Shown: positions 21,401 through 29,443 of the stretch, one piece after another
Numbering within the stretch: the first letter of the stretch is position 1
How the letters are laid out: every line of letters starts with the position of its first letter
Assembly: GCA_016841445.1 (NCBI GenBank)
Contig: JAENZD010000003.1
Coordinates: forward strand, 251,969 to 315,968
DNA: 64,000 nt
Direction of reading: 5' to 3'
Source: Anaerolineaceae bacterium
GTDB taxonomy: Bacteria > Chloroflexota > Anaerolineae > Anaerolineales > Anaerolineaceae
Notes under the pieces: model-generated
Database searches by the model: none
What the model was told of the DNA's origin: nothing
What the model saw: only the letters and a program-made list of their open reading frames with translations
Made by a program: the position numbers and the translations under genes

Positions 21401-21403
21401 TAA
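15422..21403 (+). CDS. alpha-2-macroglobulin family lipoprotein/secreted protein, 1993 aa
   Basis: MG-type domains, VDAYTDRPIYRPGDDVHFKA-like bait-proximal motif, GGSGAAIWPRQ, terpenoid-cyclase-like C-terminal region; CxEQ thioester motif not seen. Confidence 0.88.
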   Translation: MKKANQIHPQRSVVKVLSLLVIFSSLIGGCQLPWRASQEETPQASEISSDSTATPQPRKDLPPALVEVSPIPNSIISLQQPISLSFNQPMDIASVEAAVSFDPQVSGRFSWDDDQVLTFTPDEILPPGTLLNMEVAAQAQAANGKALQDPINIHFQMTEELAALQVVPSDRSLDVDPESVVFVTFNQPVVPLGAEDDAEPGFTLSPDVSGTGAWLNTSTYAFTPDPSMNGGTLYTTTLNEDLKSVYGAGLASTQSLNYRFTTTKPQVMNILPLSSRKLRLDGPVEIEFNIRMDTENVDSHFSLIGPDGSAVDGSFEWDEALKAVKFTPRTNLERNTTYTIQLTEGAQSLGGIPIDVPIEMTRTTYSVLTLDSTALPEFESYSWGYGYYIINLTAPFDREDFSDTIQVEPDVSGKSVFSMDEDTLYIGGYFEPETVYSVTLEAGLKDIWGGQLGLDITNTFLTGPAEPVLTVETGMTSYNMLFIPDTASEIVLQATNINTVTFELSPISLEDLKTLLHPDNYNYRQMYLPGNLESTTHNLALVRNENEIVTLPLEYQGETLQPGIYFLAVSTPDIRADEYQSYQKFYLIVSQNNLVMKIAPEQAFVWGTELADYAPLVDADVSIYTTEGEQVASGQTDSQGIFIHEMTRTEETYGSFYAVVGEPGDPNFGFTISYWNQNYSLYEMGINLASNPPKLDVYAYTDRPIYRPGDDVHFKAAVYSKDNGTPIMPAIEQITVTIDGDPGLSGIPSQLFNEELVLDSYGMLEGQVTLSEDANVGRYSINFEVDDRYIASVSFEVAAYRKPEIEIQLDLSDSEIIAGESVDASALVKTYFGFPVSDQSYTWHLYEKQSYFYLPGYQVGPYSIDWLNPRLPGDSPAGPIVSSGEGLTDGQGYLEVELSEEDLLTSENTHGSTNRYTFETTVLDESGFTVSQRETILVHPETFYIGIQPQTYFGSADEAFDFEILTVDWEKEPLENIALEATFESIQWQYEETGDPGYPYKFVPETELIAGASPQTGSDGRARVSFTPPQAGTYQLTVHSGEAVTQVVIWVGGSGAAIWPRQSGNQIRLIPDEENYQPGQIAEIFVPNPFSDGAKALITVERGEVMESRVINISGSGQVVSIPISQDAIPNIYVSAMLLGRDEGGYFAYRQGTVNLPVAPISKELNVSLVVDPDQAEPGDMVSAAISVTDQQGNPVQGAFSVAVVDKAVMALVESNREPILEAFYGTQPLSILTGFSLQTYGLRSELQAMAYGQGGGGGEGMEAVTVREEFPDTAYWRGEVITGSDGMAMLEIPLPDSLTTWVVSVVGLTQTYLVGEAEAEIQTQKPLMIQPVTPRFFVDGDSVELAAVVYNNTAGTQAVDVSIQTNGFTLADETTRLQMIDLEPGESKRVVWKGTVDSVETVELVFKAVSGDLQDASAPLWGDLDVKRYVMPNTFSTAGQLAEAGQRLELISLPLSTDPSSGDLSLVLNPSLTSTLLESLEAMDATQYEDTLSILSRLLGNLNGYLALKELGIDSPQLEKNLKDLTKTGINQLLETQNFDGGWSWRGGAENDFPVSNAFITAYVLIGLEKAAEAGFKVGEDSTDRAVEFLANNISVIRNTSSSEEWDRLSFIVYALRNSDISLSTGINGLYEYRSELNPWALALLSLTLNDIGGRDEEVRTLLNDLEARAVRSATGVYWESEEVSWTLPGTINFNTAVALYALSQLDPASTSLVPSLQYLLVNRQGETLGHSGFETAWILMALTQAIKGTGDYQADFNFQSILNDVVIAEGSAEGTRPHAAVQASLPIGSFYPDSPNALVIERSEGSGTLYYRVDLNTYQPASSAEPINQGISITRDYYITGEGCPTDPECESVDRVQLIDGQQPPMVTVALTVIVPHDMVNVMLEDFIPSGTEIVNRRLLTTQILQEGTDQFYDPRDPFGDGWGWWYFNQPKIYDDHVLWTADSLPAGTYTLTYELYPFQKGTYQILPAHAWQYFYPEIQGTSAGGLFIIE

Positions 21404-21420
21404 ATATGGCTCAAAAATGA

Positions 21421-21454
21421 AAAGCGCTGTTTGAAAGTGAAAACAGCGCTTTTT
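21421..21454. terminator. Bidirectional rho-independent terminator
   Basis: AAAGCGCTGTTT...AAACAGCGCTTTTTT. Confidence 0.85.
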
Positions 21455-21501
21455 TATTATAGGATTTGATCCAACGAAGATAGGTTGAGACTGTTGGGAA
21501 T

Positions 21502-22263
21502 TCAGGATGTGATGAAGGGTATCAGCGCGATGACCGTGAACCCAATAAAAACAACCAGGCTGGCGATCACGAGATCACCCTTTTTCCTTTGATCAACGAT
21601 GTGCAGGAATGGTGATTGACCTGAAATTTTCAGTGATGGTCCGGCTTTCCAGGCAAAGAAAATCCCACCGATGAGTCCGCCAATATGCCCCATATTATCG
21701 ATCTGGGTGCCGGGTGCAAAGCCATAGACCAGGTTGATACCCAAAATGAAAACCAGGTTCATTAATGACCGTTGAGTATTTGTTTTCCCAAACAGCTTCC
21801 GATTTTGGAAAATGAAAACACCTTCTGCTGCCAGGAGACCAAAAACAGCCGTGGAGGCACCAAGGGATGGGTTTTCAGTCAGGACAAATGAAAGGACATT
21901 CCCGGAAAATCCGCACAGGAGGTAGAGCAGCAGCAGCCGGCCATGCCCATAAAACCGCTCAAGCCTGCTGCCGATGATATATAAGGCGTACATATTCATG
22001 CCCAGATGCAGGATCGAACCATGCAGCAAGATGGGGGTTATCAATCGCCAGACTTCCCCCTGCATGATATATTCGTTAACCTTGCCGCCGTAAAGGAAAA
22101 GTAGATCAAAGCCATAGACGGTCTCTACCAGGAATTGGATGACATAGACCGCCACCGTAACCCCAATTAGAACATAGGTCATGATGGGTTTTATTTGTGG
22201 AACAGAAACCTGAAGCCGTTCAGGTGGCCTTTCATTAAATGATGAGGGAGGGGTTTCACTCAA
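21502..22263 (-). CDS. rhomboid family intramembrane serine protease
   Basis: GASTAVFGLLAA, GMNMYALYIIG, DNMGHIGGLIGG. Confidence 0.93.
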   Translation of the reverse strand: MSETPPSSFNERPPERLQVSVPQIKPIMTYVLIGVTVAVYVIQFLVETVYGFDLLFLYGGKVNEYIMQGEVWRLITPILLHGSILHLGMNMYALYIIGSRLERFYGHGRLLLLYLLCGFSGNVLSFVLTENPSLGASTAVFGLLAAEGVFIFQNRKLFGKTNTQRSLMNLVFILGINLVYGFAPGTQIDNMGHIGGLIGGIFFAWKAGPSLKISGQSPFLHIVDQRKKGDLVIASLVVFIGFTVIALIPFITS

Positions 22264-22891
22264 ACTGCACTCTCCTGGGGTTTACGCGGTGATGCTCAGC
22301 TTCGATGATGCTTTCGATAACATCCAAAGTCTCGTCCAGTTTATCCGCTTCATTAGCAACGATATAATCGAAAATATCCAGGGTTTCATATTCTTCTTTG
22401 GCTGTTTTGATACGTACGCCCAGTTCTTCATCGGTTTCGCTGCGTCGATCTCTCAGCCGCTGAATCCATTCTGCTTTGCTCTTGGCTGTCAGGAAGATCA
22501 AAATGGCGTCCGGGCAAAGGTTATGGACGGTTTGCGCACCCTGAACATCCAGGCGCATGACAACATCTTTGCCGCTGTCCAGTGCTTTTTTTACCTGCGA
22601 TTTAGGCACACCTTTATAGTTGGAATAAACCCAGGCATATTCCAGGAATTCGCCATCAGCTATCATTTTTTCAAATGTTTCTTCACTGTAGAAAAAATAA
22701 TCTTTCCCAGGCACTTCATTTTCCCGAGGCTGGCGGTTGGTTGCTGTGATCACAAAATGAAACGGGAGGTCCCGTTTTTTCATGCCCAGCACGACCGTAT
22801 CCTTGCCGATTCCTGAGGGGCCTGAAATGACGATCAGCAGGGGTGCGTGTTCCGGTTGTTTTAATTCGAAATCAATCCCAATATCATTCAT
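22256..22891 (-). CDS. gmk: guanylate kinase
   Basis: VISGPSGIGKDTV, TATNRQPRENEVPGKDYFF, YDYIV-like region. Confidence 0.93.
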   Translation of the reverse strand: MNDIGIDFELKQPEHAPLLIVISGPSGIGKDTVVLGMKKRDLPFHFVITATNRQPRENEVPGKDYFFYSEETFEKMIADGEFLEYAWVYSNYKGVPKSQVKKALDSGKDVVMRLDVQGAQTVHNLCPDAILIFLTAKSKAEWIQRLRDRRSETDEELGVRIKTAKEEYETLDIFDYIVANEADKLDETLDVIESIIEAEHHRVNPRRVQFE

Positions 22892-23003
22892 TGAAAATTC
22901 ACTTTGTTTATAATAATATCATCACTAAGTTAGTTATACCTTGCCAACAAAGGTTCAGTGCTTGATTATAATGCATTTTAGAACATGATCTGGAGAAAAG
23001 CTA

Positions 23004-23393
23004 ATGCCAACGTATACATACCGGTGTGAAAATTGTCATAAAAGATTTGATGTCATTCTTTCCTACAGTGAATATGGCCAGGTGGTCGTGCATTGCTCAA
23101 AATGCGGCAGCAGCGATGTCAGGCGCATCATCCAAAAAGTTCGGATTGCCCGGTCCGATGACAGCCGTCTTGAGGATATGATTGATCCTGGAAATATGGA
23201 TGGCCTGGAAGATGACCCCAAAACCCTGGGGCGATTGATGCGGAAAATGGAAAGTGAAATGGGTGAAGATGCAGGACCTGAGTTTGATGAGGTTGTCTCC
23301 AGGCTTGAAAGAGGGCAGGATCCGGAGCAGATTGAGAAAGAAATGCCTGGATTGGGGGATAATCTTGACGCAGCGGATGATCTTGACGATTGA
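23004..23393 (+). CDS. FmdB-family zinc ribbon protein
   Basis: MPTYTYRCENCHKRFDV...CSKCGS. Confidence 0.88.
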   Translation: MPTYTYRCENCHKRFDVILSYSEYGQVVVHCSKCGSSDVRRIIQKVRIARSDDSRLEDMIDPGNMDGLEDDPKTLGRLMRKMESEMGEDAGPEFDEVVSRLERGQDPEQIEKEMPGLGDNLDAADDLDD

Positions 23394-23396
23394 TCT

Positions 23397-24683
23397 TTAC
23401 TGACCCAATTTGATTAATAATCCTTCATAAGAATCAATCCAGGAGACAGCGTTTAGGAAACCAGCCAGGGTGTCAAACTGATCCCGGTAGGTGACCACTG
23501 CCGGACCGATGGGGTCCTCTCCTGATGCACCACCACCGGGCTGGTCGTTGTATGCCCCATAGAATGAGAAATACGCCTGGTTCAATTTGCGGATCAGGTA
23601 ACCATTTTCCCAGAAGAACTGCCGGCGCTGCTCCATGAACTGTTCGGCAGCCTCAACGTCACCCTGTGCAAGCAAACGGTCGACTTCCACCCGTGTGAGG
23701 CGCATTTCAGCCCGGAAATTAAAAGTTTGGGGGTCGATTTCTGGAACGGGAGTGTTAGTTTCGCTTTCTTCTACTTCCTTGGGGACGTATTCCGGATAAT
23801 ATTCCCGAAGAATCATTAAGCCTAATTCTTTCCCAGCCAGGGAGGCCACGGTTTCATTGATCGTGCGCAGCGCATCGGTGGTGTAATAGTTGATCCCTAA
23901 AGGACGCAGGGTCAGGAAATTATGAACCCATTCATGGGAGATGACTTCCGTAAGCCTAACGATATCTGTCGTTTGCATGACCATTGTGGGGTAGGTGCCA
24001 ATGCCCCCAATCGGGACGACTAATGCAGAATGATCCAGGTCCGCATAAATTTCATTTTCCAGCTTTTCCATTTGTTCCGTTTCCAAACCGGGTTCCAGGG
24101 AAATATCCAGGACCTGCGCGATCTGGGTGCGAGGTGAAATGATCAGGGAATAGGGAATTTCGCTTATCCTGTAGAGGGAGGGCGGCAGGACCTGTCCGAG
24201 GATATCCAGACCATTTGACTCGATGACAGACATTAGCTGTGCTTGCAAGATAGATTCAGCTAAAAATGCCTGAGAATATAAAATTTTTTGTTCTGCATCG
24301 CGTTCCATCCGGAGTGATTGGCTTTTTGCTTCAGGGTCAGTGATCTCAGGGTCAGCGTACATCAACAAGACTTGCCGGTTGAGGGTGTTAACCTTTTGGA
24401 CTTGCGCCAGGTAGGTCAGCACAAATTCGGATTGCTGGTCTTCCGATATGAATTTATCCATGCTTAATGCCCAGTTTGAAAGCTTGGCAATAACAGCATC
24501 CAGAGTCCAGGTTCCGAAATCGAATTCGATAGGTCGGGTTATCGCATGCACATAAGATGATAAACTGCCTGGTGGTTGGGTTGATCCTGCTGCGAGCAGG
24601 ATGACACCGCCCAGAACGATGATTGTTCGGAGAAGACGCCAGAAAATTCGGAAGAAATGTTTGATTTTTCCTGATTGAACCAT
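23397..24683 (-). CDS. conserved membrane-anchored protein with HExxH-type motif (putative metallopeptidase)
   Basis: VISHEWVHNFL; N-terminal TM segment. Confidence 0.6.
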   Translation of the reverse strand: MVQSGKIKHFFRIFWRLLRTIIVLGGVILLAAGSTQPPGSLSSYVHAITRPIEFDFGTWTLDAVIAKLSNWALSMDKFISEDQQSEFVLTYLAQVQKVNTLNRQVLLMYADPEITDPEAKSQSLRMERDAEQKILYSQAFLAESILQAQLMSVIESNGLDILGQVLPPSLYRISEIPYSLIISPRTQIAQVLDISLEPGLETEQMEKLENEIYADLDHSALVVPIGGIGTYPTMVMQTTDIVRLTEVISHEWVHNFLTLRPLGINYYTTDALRTINETVASLAGKELGLMILREYYPEYVPKEVEESETNTPVPEIDPQTFNFRAEMRLTRVEVDRLLAQGDVEAAEQFMEQRRQFFWENGYLIRKLNQAYFSFYGAYNDQPGGGASGEDPIGPAVVTYRDQFDTLAGFLNAVSWIDSYEGLLIKLGQ

Positions 24684-24784
24684 GTTCGAATTTTAGCACA
24701 TACGACAAGCGATATCCTGTGAATCAGATCAGCAACCTGATACAATAGTAGAAGTTTAACCGTTACATTAAGGAGAGAATTGTT

Positions 24785-25195
24785 TTGGAAACAAAATCGA
24801 AGACCCCTGCACCTGTAAAAATAATTGCCGTCCTATTAATTATTTTGGGACTATTTGCTGGATTTGGCAGCTTGATCTTATGGGGACAAGGCTTTTTATT
24901 CAATTTTCCGGGGGATGTAAAACTGGCGACCCCGATTGCGGACTTCTTTATCAATTTTCCAATTTCAGTCATCGCTGGCATTGGATTATTAGGAATGCGC
25001 AAGTACGGTTATGCAACATCCCAGTTCGTTGCAGGTATATACATTTACGCTTCAGTTCTGATCTTTGTGGATATGTTCCAGGGAGAACTCCCATCAAGCC
25101 CTGAAATCTGGGCGCCGCAAGCCCTGGCCGTTGTGATCGGTTTGATCCTGGTGTTCTACCTCTGGCGTTTGAGGGATAAGTTCGTTGGAAAATAA
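24785..25195 (+). CDS. small integral membrane protein, unknown function
   Basis: Four hydrophobic segments; clean ORF with upstream AGGAGAG. Confidence 0.6.
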   Translation: METKSKTPAPVKIIAVLLIILGLFAGFGSLILWGQGFLFNFPGDVKLATPIADFFINFPISVIAGIGLLGMRKYGYATSQFVAGIYIYASVLIFVDMFQGELPSSPEIWAPQALAVVIGLILVFYLWRLRDKFVGK

Positions 25196-25219
25196 AATAA
25201 CCAGTTATTGAAAACTAAA

Positions 25220-27289
25220 TTATCGCCAGTAAATATTCGTGATGTAGAAGAAATCTGTACTGGAGAGAAGTGCTGGATCAATTAAGATTAATTTCTCACC
25301 GGTAGTGAGATCCGTTTGATAGATGCTGACCTCGTAAGGTCCTTCCTCAAGCGGCTCTGTCAGGAAGAACAGGACCCGGTCACCTTCAGGGGACCACACA
25401 AGCCGGGGTTCCAATGATCCGCTTAAACCGTCGAGCTTCCCGTAATCATACAGGATCCCTAAGTCTAAATTCCAGAGGTAGGTCTGCAGTCGCAGGGAAT
25501 ACCGGTAGTATTCACTATAAACATTGTAGAGGATAAGCAGCTGATTGCTGCCTGGGGAGAACGCATAGGTTTCAACTTCAGGGTAGACCATAAAGCCTGA
25601 TTCTTCCGGCAAATACAGGACGCGCCGGCTTGATGCGCCATCGGCTGTCTCTTCCATGATCAAATACCAGATATGTCCATAGTTCTCTTTAGTCGCCGCA
25701 TCCGGGTTTAAATAGGCAACCTTACTCCCGTCCGGTGAGAATGTGGGTTTGATGACCTTGTCCATCAGCGTGATGCTGTCATCTGAATTTTTCTGGAAAA
25801 TACCTTCGGATTGGCAGAAGTCCTTGCTGGAACAGGAGCCTATTTCAATAATTAGTGTGTCGTCATCTGCCCCGGGTATCAGACGATAAGCTTCACCTGT
25901 GCTGGTTTGGATGGGATCACTGGTATCGAGGAAGACGAGATCTTCGTCATTTGAGAGCCAATAAGCACCTAGCACACCCAGGTAATTGAACGTCTCCGAG
26001 ACCAGTTCAGCCGTTCCATCCTGCAAATTGACTTGGTAGAGCTCATTCTGGTTGTTCACCAGCAGATGATTACCATCGCCACTTACATCCTGCAGGTCAA
26101 AGCCTTCGGGTAACACCTGGGTTAATTCCTGGGTTTCTACAACATATGCATACACACCGCCGCTGACGATTTCACCATCCCTTGAGATGGCAGTCCCAAA
26201 AAAGATACATTCCGAAGCGCAATCCGGGATTTCGACTTGAATATCATTCTCTTGTGTCGGTTCAGGCGTGGCTGTCGGTATCGCCGTTTCTTCTACGGCT
26301 GCAGTTTGGGTGGATTCAACAGCCGTCCACACCTGGTATAGAGCGCGTAAGGCGAGCGTGTTTTTGAGGTTGTATCCTGCCTGGCTCAGGTGGAAGCCTT
26401 CTCTTTCCGGGTCGATACCAAAGTTATCCAGGTATTGAGCTGCCCGCCAGAAATTGACTACCGGAAGCTGATATTCATAGGCAACTCTGACAACCACCGG
26501 GTTGATAATATGGGTGCCGTTGCGCAGTTCGGAGGAGTCAGCTTTGGTGAGCAGGATTGGCACAGCACCCTGTTCGATGACGGTATCGACGATTTGCCGG
26601 AGGTAGATCTCGTAGCGGTCAATGGATTCCGGGTCCAGCCAGGTTTCCAGGGTGATGATCACAAAAGCCGGGTTGTTTAGACGAAACTCGCATGTCAGCG
26701 GGGTTTCTCCGGGTTTACACAATTCGGGATCAGCCTGAAGCGGGTTGAGGATCGACGCGGCTGTGAAGCCACCGCGAGCTGTCACCGCCCAGCGTTTGAA
26801 GGAGGGTTCAAAGGCGTTGATTGCTTTCCAGAGTTGGCTTTCTGCTGGTGCGGGTTCCAGTTCTCCCCGGGAGTATGGTCCCATAAATACATATGGAATG
26901 GATTGGCAGTCACCGATGACAGAAAAACCAAGCGGATCTCTACCGAGGGCTTGTCCCCTCTGATATATTTCGAGCACCCGATCACTGATTGACTCGGGTG
27001 AAATCGGCGCATCCCGCCAATCACTCAGGGTTGGGGCAGGTGTGGGTTGGTCTGTGGGTTGTTCCTGAACGGATTCGGGTTGGGGGGAGGATTCTGCCGC
27101 TGCGGGTAAAGTATTTGTAATATCTGGTGATATGGTATCTTCAATTAATTCAGTTTCTCCTACTTCAACCTCAGTGTCCGGTTTGGATTCAGTGACACTA
27201 GGTGGAATTTGCTGGCATGCGGCAAGCAATATTACGATAATAAATGCCAATGAAAGCTTAGTAAAGCGCTGGGTTGAAGAAAAAGCCAT
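25220..27289 (-). CDS. lipoprotein with SGNH/GDSL-like domain followed by beta-propeller region
   Basis: LLAACQQ lipobox; FSVIGDCQS, NPAFVIITLETW, GFHLSQAGYN; propeller motifs (FSPDGSKVAYLNP). Confidence 0.65.
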   Translation of the reverse strand: MAFSSTQRFTKLSLAFIIVILLAACQQIPPSVTESKPDTEVEVGETELIEDTISPDITNTLPAAAESSPQPESVQEQPTDQPTPAPTLSDWRDAPISPESISDRVLEIYQRGQALGRDPLGFSVIGDCQSIPYVFMGPYSRGELEPAPAESQLWKAINAFEPSFKRWAVTARGGFTAASILNPLQADPELCKPGETPLTCEFRLNNPAFVIITLETWLDPESIDRYEIYLRQIVDTVIEQGAVPILLTKADSSELRNGTHIINPVVVRVAYEYQLPVVNFWRAAQYLDNFGIDPEREGFHLSQAGYNLKNTLALRALYQVWTAVESTQTAAVEETAIPTATPEPTQENDIQVEIPDCASECIFFGTAISRDGEIVSGGVYAYVVETQELTQVLPEGFDLQDVSGDGNHLLVNNQNELYQVNLQDGTAELVSETFNYLGVLGAYWLSNDEDLVFLDTSDPIQTSTGEAYRLIPGADDDTLIIEIGSCSSKDFCQSEGIFQKNSDDSITLMDKVIKPTFSPDGSKVAYLNPDAATKENYGHIWYLIMEETADGASSRRVLYLPEESGFMVYPEVETYAFSPGSNQLLILYNVYSEYYRYSLRLQTYLWNLDLGILYDYGKLDGLSGSLEPRLVWSPEGDRVLFFLTEPLEEGPYEVSIYQTDLTTGEKLILIDPALLSSTDFFYITNIYWR

Positions 27290-27572
27290 AAAATCAAGTC
27301 TCCGATACTCTCATCCCTAAGATTTAATACCAGGTGAGCGTGAATGGATTGTACTAATCGCCATCGAACCTGTCAAATAAGCGGGAAGTAGAAAGGAATT
27401 TCAGGCTTCTGGATTCCTATCCTTTTAAAATCTGGACTAATGGTTTCAGTCCAGAAGTGATTTTTTGATCCAGAAAGGGAAATCACACCCAGGTAAGGGT
27501 GAATTCTTTGTTTTATCTGCGAATAAGCTTTAACAAGGCATTAACCTGCTGTTGAACATTGGAGCCCGACTG

Positions 27573-27739
27573 TTTGATAAGATGGTATCCATAATGTTAG
27601 TTACCTTCTTTGAAAACGTTAAGCGACACCCACATCATTATCACCGAACCTCTCCTGGAGGAGCGGCGCTTGGCGCTTAACTGAAACTTTCATTGCGACA
27701 ATCAAAAGCCTCCCTACCAGGGAGGATTTTTTTTTATCC
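27573..27739 (+). ncRNA. Candidate structured non-coding RNA or leader with its own rho-independent terminator
   Basis: AAGATGGTA/TACCTTCTT hairpin, GTTAAGCG...CGCTTAAC 8-bp closing stem, TTTGAT/ATCAAA outer pairing, then CCTCCCT-ACC-AGGGAGG + T9. Confidence 0.35.
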
Positions 27740-27812
27740 AAAAGGAGGCTGATCTATAAATAATTTATTGTTGTAAGTTACCAAAACCAACATAAGAAAT
27801 GAGGAGAAAAAC

Positions 27813-28559
27813 ATGAAAAGCAAAATTTATTATATAGTTGTAGGTCTTTTCGCACTATTAGCGCTGGCAGGATGCCAGGGGTCGGATGGTGCATTGGTCG
27901 TTGCGACAGATGCGGCTTTCCCACCATTTGAATATGTCGATGAGGAAACCAAGGATATCATCGGTTTTGATATTGACCTGATGAATGCGATCGCTGAAGA
28001 AGCTAACCTGGATATTGAATTCAAAAATGTTGCCTGGGATCCGCTCCTGGCTGGTATGGCAGATTGTCAGTATGATATGGCAATTTCCGCGATCACGATC
28101 CTCCCTGAACGCGCTGAGCAGTTCAGCTTCTCGGATCCATATATCAACGCCGGACAGATCATCACTGTAGCAGTGGATAATGATACTGTTACCAGTCCGG
28201 ATGACCTGGTTGGTGCAATAATTGGAGCCCAGCTTGGGACAACAGGCGCGATGGAAGTAGAAGAAATTCCAGATGCGACACTTAAAACCTATGACACATA
28301 TGAGCTGGCATTCCTGGACCTGATGAACGGCCAGGTCGATGCGGTTATCGCAGACTACCCAACCGCAGTTGCATTTGTGAATATGAATTCCGATGATTTA
28401 AAGGTCGTCGGTGATGTTTTCACAGATGAGTATTACGGCATTGCCTTTTGTAAAGGTAATGACGAACTCATATCCCAGGTTAATGATGCGCTTGCCGCGC
28501 TTCAAGCTGAAGGTTTCATTGATGAGCTTGTCAACACATGGTATGGCGATTCTAACTAA
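27813..28559 (+). CDS. amino acid ABC transporter substrate-binding lipoprotein
   Basis: LALAGCQGS lipobox; VVATDAAFPPFEYVDE...GFDIDLMNAIAEEANL family-3 SBP motifs. Confidence 0.93.
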   Translation: MKSKIYYIVVGLFALLALAGCQGSDGALVVATDAAFPPFEYVDEETKDIIGFDIDLMNAIAEEANLDIEFKNVAWDPLLAGMADCQYDMAISAITILPERAEQFSFSDPYINAGQIITVAVDNDTVTSPDDLVGAIIGAQLGTTGAMEVEEIPDATLKTYDTYELAFLDLMNGQVDAVIADYPTAVAFVNMNSDDLKVVGDVFTDEYYGIAFCKGNDELISQVNDALAALQAEGFIDELVNTWYGDSN

Positions 28560-28581
28560 GGCTTAACCCAAGTACAGAAAT

Positions 28582-28613
28582 CCCCCCGTGTGGGTCAAAT
28601 GGCCCCACGGGGG
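28582..28613 (+). promoter_or_regulatory. Intercistronic GC-rich hairpin between SBP and permease genes
   Basis: CCCCCGTGTGGG-TCAAATGG-CCCCACGGGGG. Confidence 0.6.
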
Positions 28614-28629
28614 TGAAAGGTTCTTATCT

Positions 28630-29442
28630 ATGGATGATGAAAATGGATTAGAGAAAATTCCTGGTCGAGGAGCCGCTAAATATCAGATTGACCACTGGTG
28701 GTGGCTGGTCGTTGCTGTTGCCGGGATTGTTCTATTATTGAGCTTGACCCAACCTGATCCGTACTGGCGAATCGTCAAATTCGTCAGTGATGGAGTCCTG
28801 GTGACAGTCGGGGTGACCCTGGTTTCCTTCTTGCTGACATTAATTCTGGGTCTGGTCATTGCCCTTGGCAGAATTTCAAAAAATGGCTTTTTCCGTTGGA
28901 TCACAACAATTTATGTAGAAGTTGCACGCGGCATTCCCTTATTGGTGCAATTATTATTCTGGTATTTTGCGTTTCCTTCGCTGATCCAATCCTTTGGGCG
29001 TCTGCTCAGCTTACAGATCTTAGAGAGGTATCATGCCAACCCCTATATCATGGCTATCCTGGGGCTCTGTTTCTGCTATGGTGCATATATGAGTGAAATT
29101 TACAGGGCAGGCATTCAAAGTATCTCTAAAGGCCAGAATGAAGCGGCTCGCAGCTTAGGCATGACTCACGGGCAGGCCATGCGATATATTATCCTGCCGC
29201 AAGCGGTTAAAGTGATCCTTCCACCCGTAGGAAATGAATTTATCTCATTACTGAAAGATTCCTCCCTGGTCAGTGTTGTAGCGGTCGCCGATATGACCCG
29301 GCGAGGTCGTGAATTCATGGCTGCGAATTTCATCCCGGTTGAAACATGGTTGATGATTGCGCTTTTATACCTGATCATGACCCTTATCGCTGCCCGGGTA
29401 GTTGCCTGGATTGAAAAAAAGACTCAAACAGAGGAGCGTTGA
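28630..29442 (+). CDS. amino acid ABC transporter permease
   Basis: [46 protein letters not shown]. Confidence 0.93.
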   Translation: MDDENGLEKIPGRGAAKYQIDHWWWLVVAVAGIVLLLSLTQPDPYWRIVKFVSDGVLVTVGVTLVSFLLTLILGLVIALGRISKNGFFRWITTIYVEVARGIPLLVQLLFWYFAFPSLIQSFGRLLSLQILERYHANPYIMAILGLCFCYGAYMSEIYRAGIQSISKGQNEAARSLGMTHGQAMRYIILPQAVKVILPPVGNEFISLLKDSSLVSVVAVADMTRRGREFMAANFIPVETWLMIALLYLIMTLIAARVVAWIEKKTQTEER

Positions 29443-29443
29443 T

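Noticed and set aside
27573-27739. Candidate structured RNA as a T-box, lysine riboswitch, 6S or SRP RNA
   Set aside because: I could not find the T-box motif (TGGNACC with a specifier loop) or conserved cores of the other classes by eye; kept only as an unclassified candidate.
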